Shown here: positions 61,756 to 64,000 of the stretch, in pieces
Layout of the letters: each line of letters begins with the position of its first letter
Numbering within the stretch: the first letter of the stretch is position 1
Origin: JAIQFV01 sp041494885
GTDB lineage: Bacteria > Acidobacteriota > Terriglobia > JAIQFV01
Assembly: GCA_041494885.1 (NCBI GenBank)
Contig: JBGQBO010000004.1
Coordinates: 62,001-126,000, forward strand
Length of the DNA stretch: 64,000 nt
Direction of reading: 5' to 3'
Position numbers and translations under genes: made by a program
Notes under the pieces: generated by a model
Database searches by the model: none
Told to the model about the DNA's origin: nothing
The model's input: the letters and a program-made list of their open reading frames with translations, nothing else

Positions 61756-62580
61756 GAGTCGTGCTCCTTTCTCTATTGAGTACTCCTTAAGTTTTACGTC
61801 CCCGAAAGAGGACGTGCTTCCGAAAACCCTTCTGCCTTTCCCTTCACCATTCAACTGCTCTTCTCCTCACATGGGGGATGGCCTGCTCAAAACAACTCAA
61901 TCTTGCGCACCCATGAACGCTCCCTCGAGGATGTGCGAACGTGCGAGTGCACCTCTTTTGACATCACATTCGTCAACGCCCCAAGCCGTTGGCCCTGGCG
62001 ATTACCGTCATGACTCACGTAATCGTGCGTTTTCCCATTCCGTTTTTGCACAAGCCCACCGCATGTGAAGTCGACCTCCTGATTTCTATCCAGGATGACT
62101 CCCCTTCCGCGGCCAACGGCCTTTGCGTGTCCCTGCAATAACGCCCTATGCGTTGAACTTATGCAATGAGATCTCCAAATCCAACAAAGTTGATAATCCG
62201 CAGCAAAGAAAAGAGATAGAATGCATCATCGATTCAAAAAGGGATTCCCTGGCTTAAATTCACCTTGAAATCGGGGAAAAACTCCTCTCTTGGACACACC
62301 CTCGGTGCGTTTTTGCAAGTTCGCCGGTATGTAACCTCGATCCATACTTGCTCCACCGTCCCCGGTTAGGTATCCTCTTTGGCGACGAGAATGGAAGCGC
62401 CCTGTTCAGCACTCCTCTGATGTGGAAGGAGACTCAAACCCATGCCGTTGCCGAGATCATCCATGAGTGGACCCACGAGAATTTACGGGTCCGCCGTGGG
62501 TGTGTGAGTAGTCCCATGGCGCTAGGCCAAGCCGTCATCTCACCCAAGCCCTCACAATAAGGAGCAGCTGATAACCCGTC
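61756..62580. other. Long intergenic region upstream of the sensor gene
   Basis: About 825 bases with only short open frames that resemble no family. The region 62150-62330 is locally AT-rich and could hold promoters for the divergent neighbours. No repeat or RNA structure is evident. Confidence 0.4.
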
Positions 62581-64000
62581 ATGCAGAGACCTGCGATGCC
62601 ACAGTATTCAACACCTGCGAGGAGTTCAATCCTGCAATATGGGATTCTCGGCCTGGTATTTCTCATTACCGTGGCATACCAGGTTCGCCATGTAAATTTT
62701 GTGTTCGAGTACATCATGGAACGCACCGGGGCGGTCAGTAATCCGGGCGTGGTCAACCTGGGCAGTCCGATCATTCAATCGCTGAGCAAAGAGACGGAAG
62801 AGGCCGGAGTCCGCCCCGGCGATACGATTCTCGCCGTCAACGGGCAGCCCTATCGGGGGTTAGCCGAACTGGTGCGGGTTGTTGAACATGCGCGGCCCGG
62901 GGATTTTTTCGATTTGACGGTGCGCCACAAGAGCGGGGAGCCTTCCGAACAAACAGTGCGTGTACCTCTTGTCCGTAGAACGGCAGTGGCGTCTGACCAG
63001 TGGTTCTTCATCGTCACGCTCCATATGGGGCTGCCCCTCTTCTGTGTAGCACTCGGGTTCTGGGTGACCGTAGCTCGGCCGCGGGATCCACTGGCCTGGC
63101 TCCTGTTGGCTCTCCTTCTGGGATTCAGTCAAATGTTTTCACTGGGGTTGGAGAATCAGGAGGGCACCGCGGTCAGCAATCTGGCATTGGCGTATCACCT
63201 CTGGTTTACAGCGAGTTGGTTTATCTGGCTCTTTCTGTTGGGGCTGTACTTTCCATCGCGTCTTGTTTTCGAACGTCGCGTTCCCTGGATCAAGTGGCTG
63301 CTGATCGTCTCGCTGGGTGTCTCCGCCGTGATGCAGGTGGTCCTCACCGAGGGGCTCCTTCAGGATAATTCCTTTGCGGAGCGTTTCTTGCATTACTATC
63401 AGACGCTGGGCAGGTTTTTCGTCGTCCTCCCTCTCACCTCCATCGTCCTTTTCTTCGCAGCAATCATCATCAAGTATTTTTTGGAACCCACGCCGGACGC
63501 CAAACGGCGCCTGAGACTCTTGTACGTGGGGACCTTTCTCGCGCTCGTGCCGACGATATCGCTGGTCATCATCGGCAGCAGAACCGGCAGGAACCTCGAT
63601 GACTTTCCCGCATGGGTAGAACTTCCCTGCCTGCTGCTGACTTTGTTATTTCCACTGACTCTGGCTTACCTTATTGTGATCCATAAGGCCATGGATGTGC
63701 GGGTCGTCATTCGCCAGGGCGTGCAATACGCCTTTGCGCGCGGCGGGGTAACAATTCTTCAAGGGGCACTCACGGCAGGGCTGGTCGTGAGCATTTCTTA
63801 TGTGGTCGCCTCTCACCGCACTCGCTTACCGCAAACCTTTGCGCTCATAGCCTTTGGAGTGGTCACCATTTTAAGCCTCCGGAGCGTCATGCGGCGCGTT
63901 GCCGCATGGATTGATCGCCGGTTCTTCCGAGAAGCATTTAACGCGGAACTTCTTCTCGCCGACTTGAGTGAAAAGGTGCGAACCATGGTGGAGATGCGTC
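62581..64000 (+). CDS. PDZ-plus-multi-TM signalling protein, 3' end beyond window
   Basis: 473 codons are present and the frame stays open at the window end. Start at ATG 62581: TGA and TAA stand directly upstream in frame; ATG 62596 is the alternative. A first membrane helix (ILQYGILGLVFLITVAYQV) is followed by a PDZ domain (ETEEAGVRPGDTILAVNGQPYRGLAEL), then about eight membrane helices (for example WFFIVTLHMGLPLFCVALGFWVT, FFVVLPLTSIVLFFAAIIIKYF). It ends in RVAAWIDRRFFREAFNAELLLADLSEKVRTMVEM, a linker usually leading to GAF and kinase or SpoIIE-phosphatase domains. The output domain lies outside the window. Confidence 0.75.
   Translation, partial: MQRPAMPQYSTPARSSILQYGILGLVFLITVAYQVRHVNFVFEYIMERTGAVSNPGVVNLGSPIIQSLSKETEEAGVRPGDTILAVNGQPYRGLAELVRVVEHARPGDFFDLTVRHKSGEPSEQTVRVPLVRRTAVASDQWFFIVTLHMGLPLFCVALGFWVTVARPRDPLAWLLLALLLGFSQMFSLGLENQEGTAVSNLALAYHLWFTASWFIWLFLLGLYFPSRLVFERRVPWIKWLLIVSLGVSAVMQVVLTEGLLQDNSFAERFLHYYQTLGRFFVVLPLTSIVLFFAAIIIKYFLEPTPDAKRRLRLLYVGTFLALVPTISLVIIGSRTGRNLDDFPAWVELPCLLLTLLFPLTLAYLIVIHKAMDVRVVIRQGVQYAFARGGVTILQGALTAGLVVSISYVVASHRTRLPQTFALIAFGVVTILSLRSVMRRVAAWIDRRFFREAFNAELLLADLSEKVRTMVEMR

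Noticed and set aside
49811..64000. Integron integrase gene
   Set aside because: No frame on either strand shows a tyrosine-recombinase R-H-R-Y pattern or the IntI extra domain.

Overview
The window is a 64 kb piece of a moderately GC-rich bacterial chromosome. No rRNA, tRNA or CRISPR was seen. The gene style suggests an Acidobacteriota-like soil or sediment bacterium: many exported lipoproteins, a large DinB-superfamily load, a PDZ-membrane sensor, a glycine-zipper surface protein and REP-type palindromes. This assignment is an inference from style and not from a marker gene.

Layout. 0-18 kb is mostly housekeeping: the 3' end of a cysteine synthase gene, a PrxQ/BCP peroxiredoxin, enolase, an alpha/beta-hydrolase lipoprotein, uvrB, ubiE/menG, aroB, nadB, a CaCA-type antiporter, a glycine-zipper exported protein, an MltD-like transglycosylase with three LysM repeats, an HxlR regulator, an S1C protease and a zinc alcohol dehydrogenase. 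18-24 kb holds a minus-strand three-gene cluster: a patatin-like phospholipase, a 1049-residue protein of no recognised family, and a membrane-anchored helical protein. 24-29 kb has comM/yifB, a RAYT (Y1 transposase) element with 17-bp perfect inverted ends that sits against an N-truncated AraC regulator, a VOC protein and an amidohydrolase lipoprotein. 29-33 kb is a decayed stretch with a dispersed repeat family, an IPT/TIG-type exported protein, a fused ABC-transporter remnant and a truncated winged-helix gene.

33-36 kb carries small single genes (DinB, EamA, GNAT, DUF6314-like). 36-39 kb is a complete arsenic operon (arsR-arsM-acr3-arsC) behind a near-consensus promoter overlapped by a palindromic operator. 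39-46.6 kb is an MdtABC-like RND efflux operon transcribed the other way. 47-49.2 kb is an ABC-2 exporter pair flanked by two broken genes.

49.8-58.1 kb is the most unusual region. It is a one-directional row of small genes, nearly all with their own Shine-Dalgarno, with imperfect palindromes between most of them that carry RYYYAAC...GTTRRRY-like ends a few bases after the stop codons. I read it as an integron gene-cassette array without an integrase in view (a CALIN). Cargo: four DinB proteins, a SAM methyltransferase, a cysteine-synthase-like enzyme, a VOC protein, a RibD/DHFR-like reductase, an ankyrin protein, a DUF5655-like protein and a racemase homologue lacking both catalytic cysteines. 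58-64 kb returns to plus-strand single genes (rhodanese, OYE-type reductase, a PDZ-membrane sensor cut by the window end) and one small exported OB-like protein.
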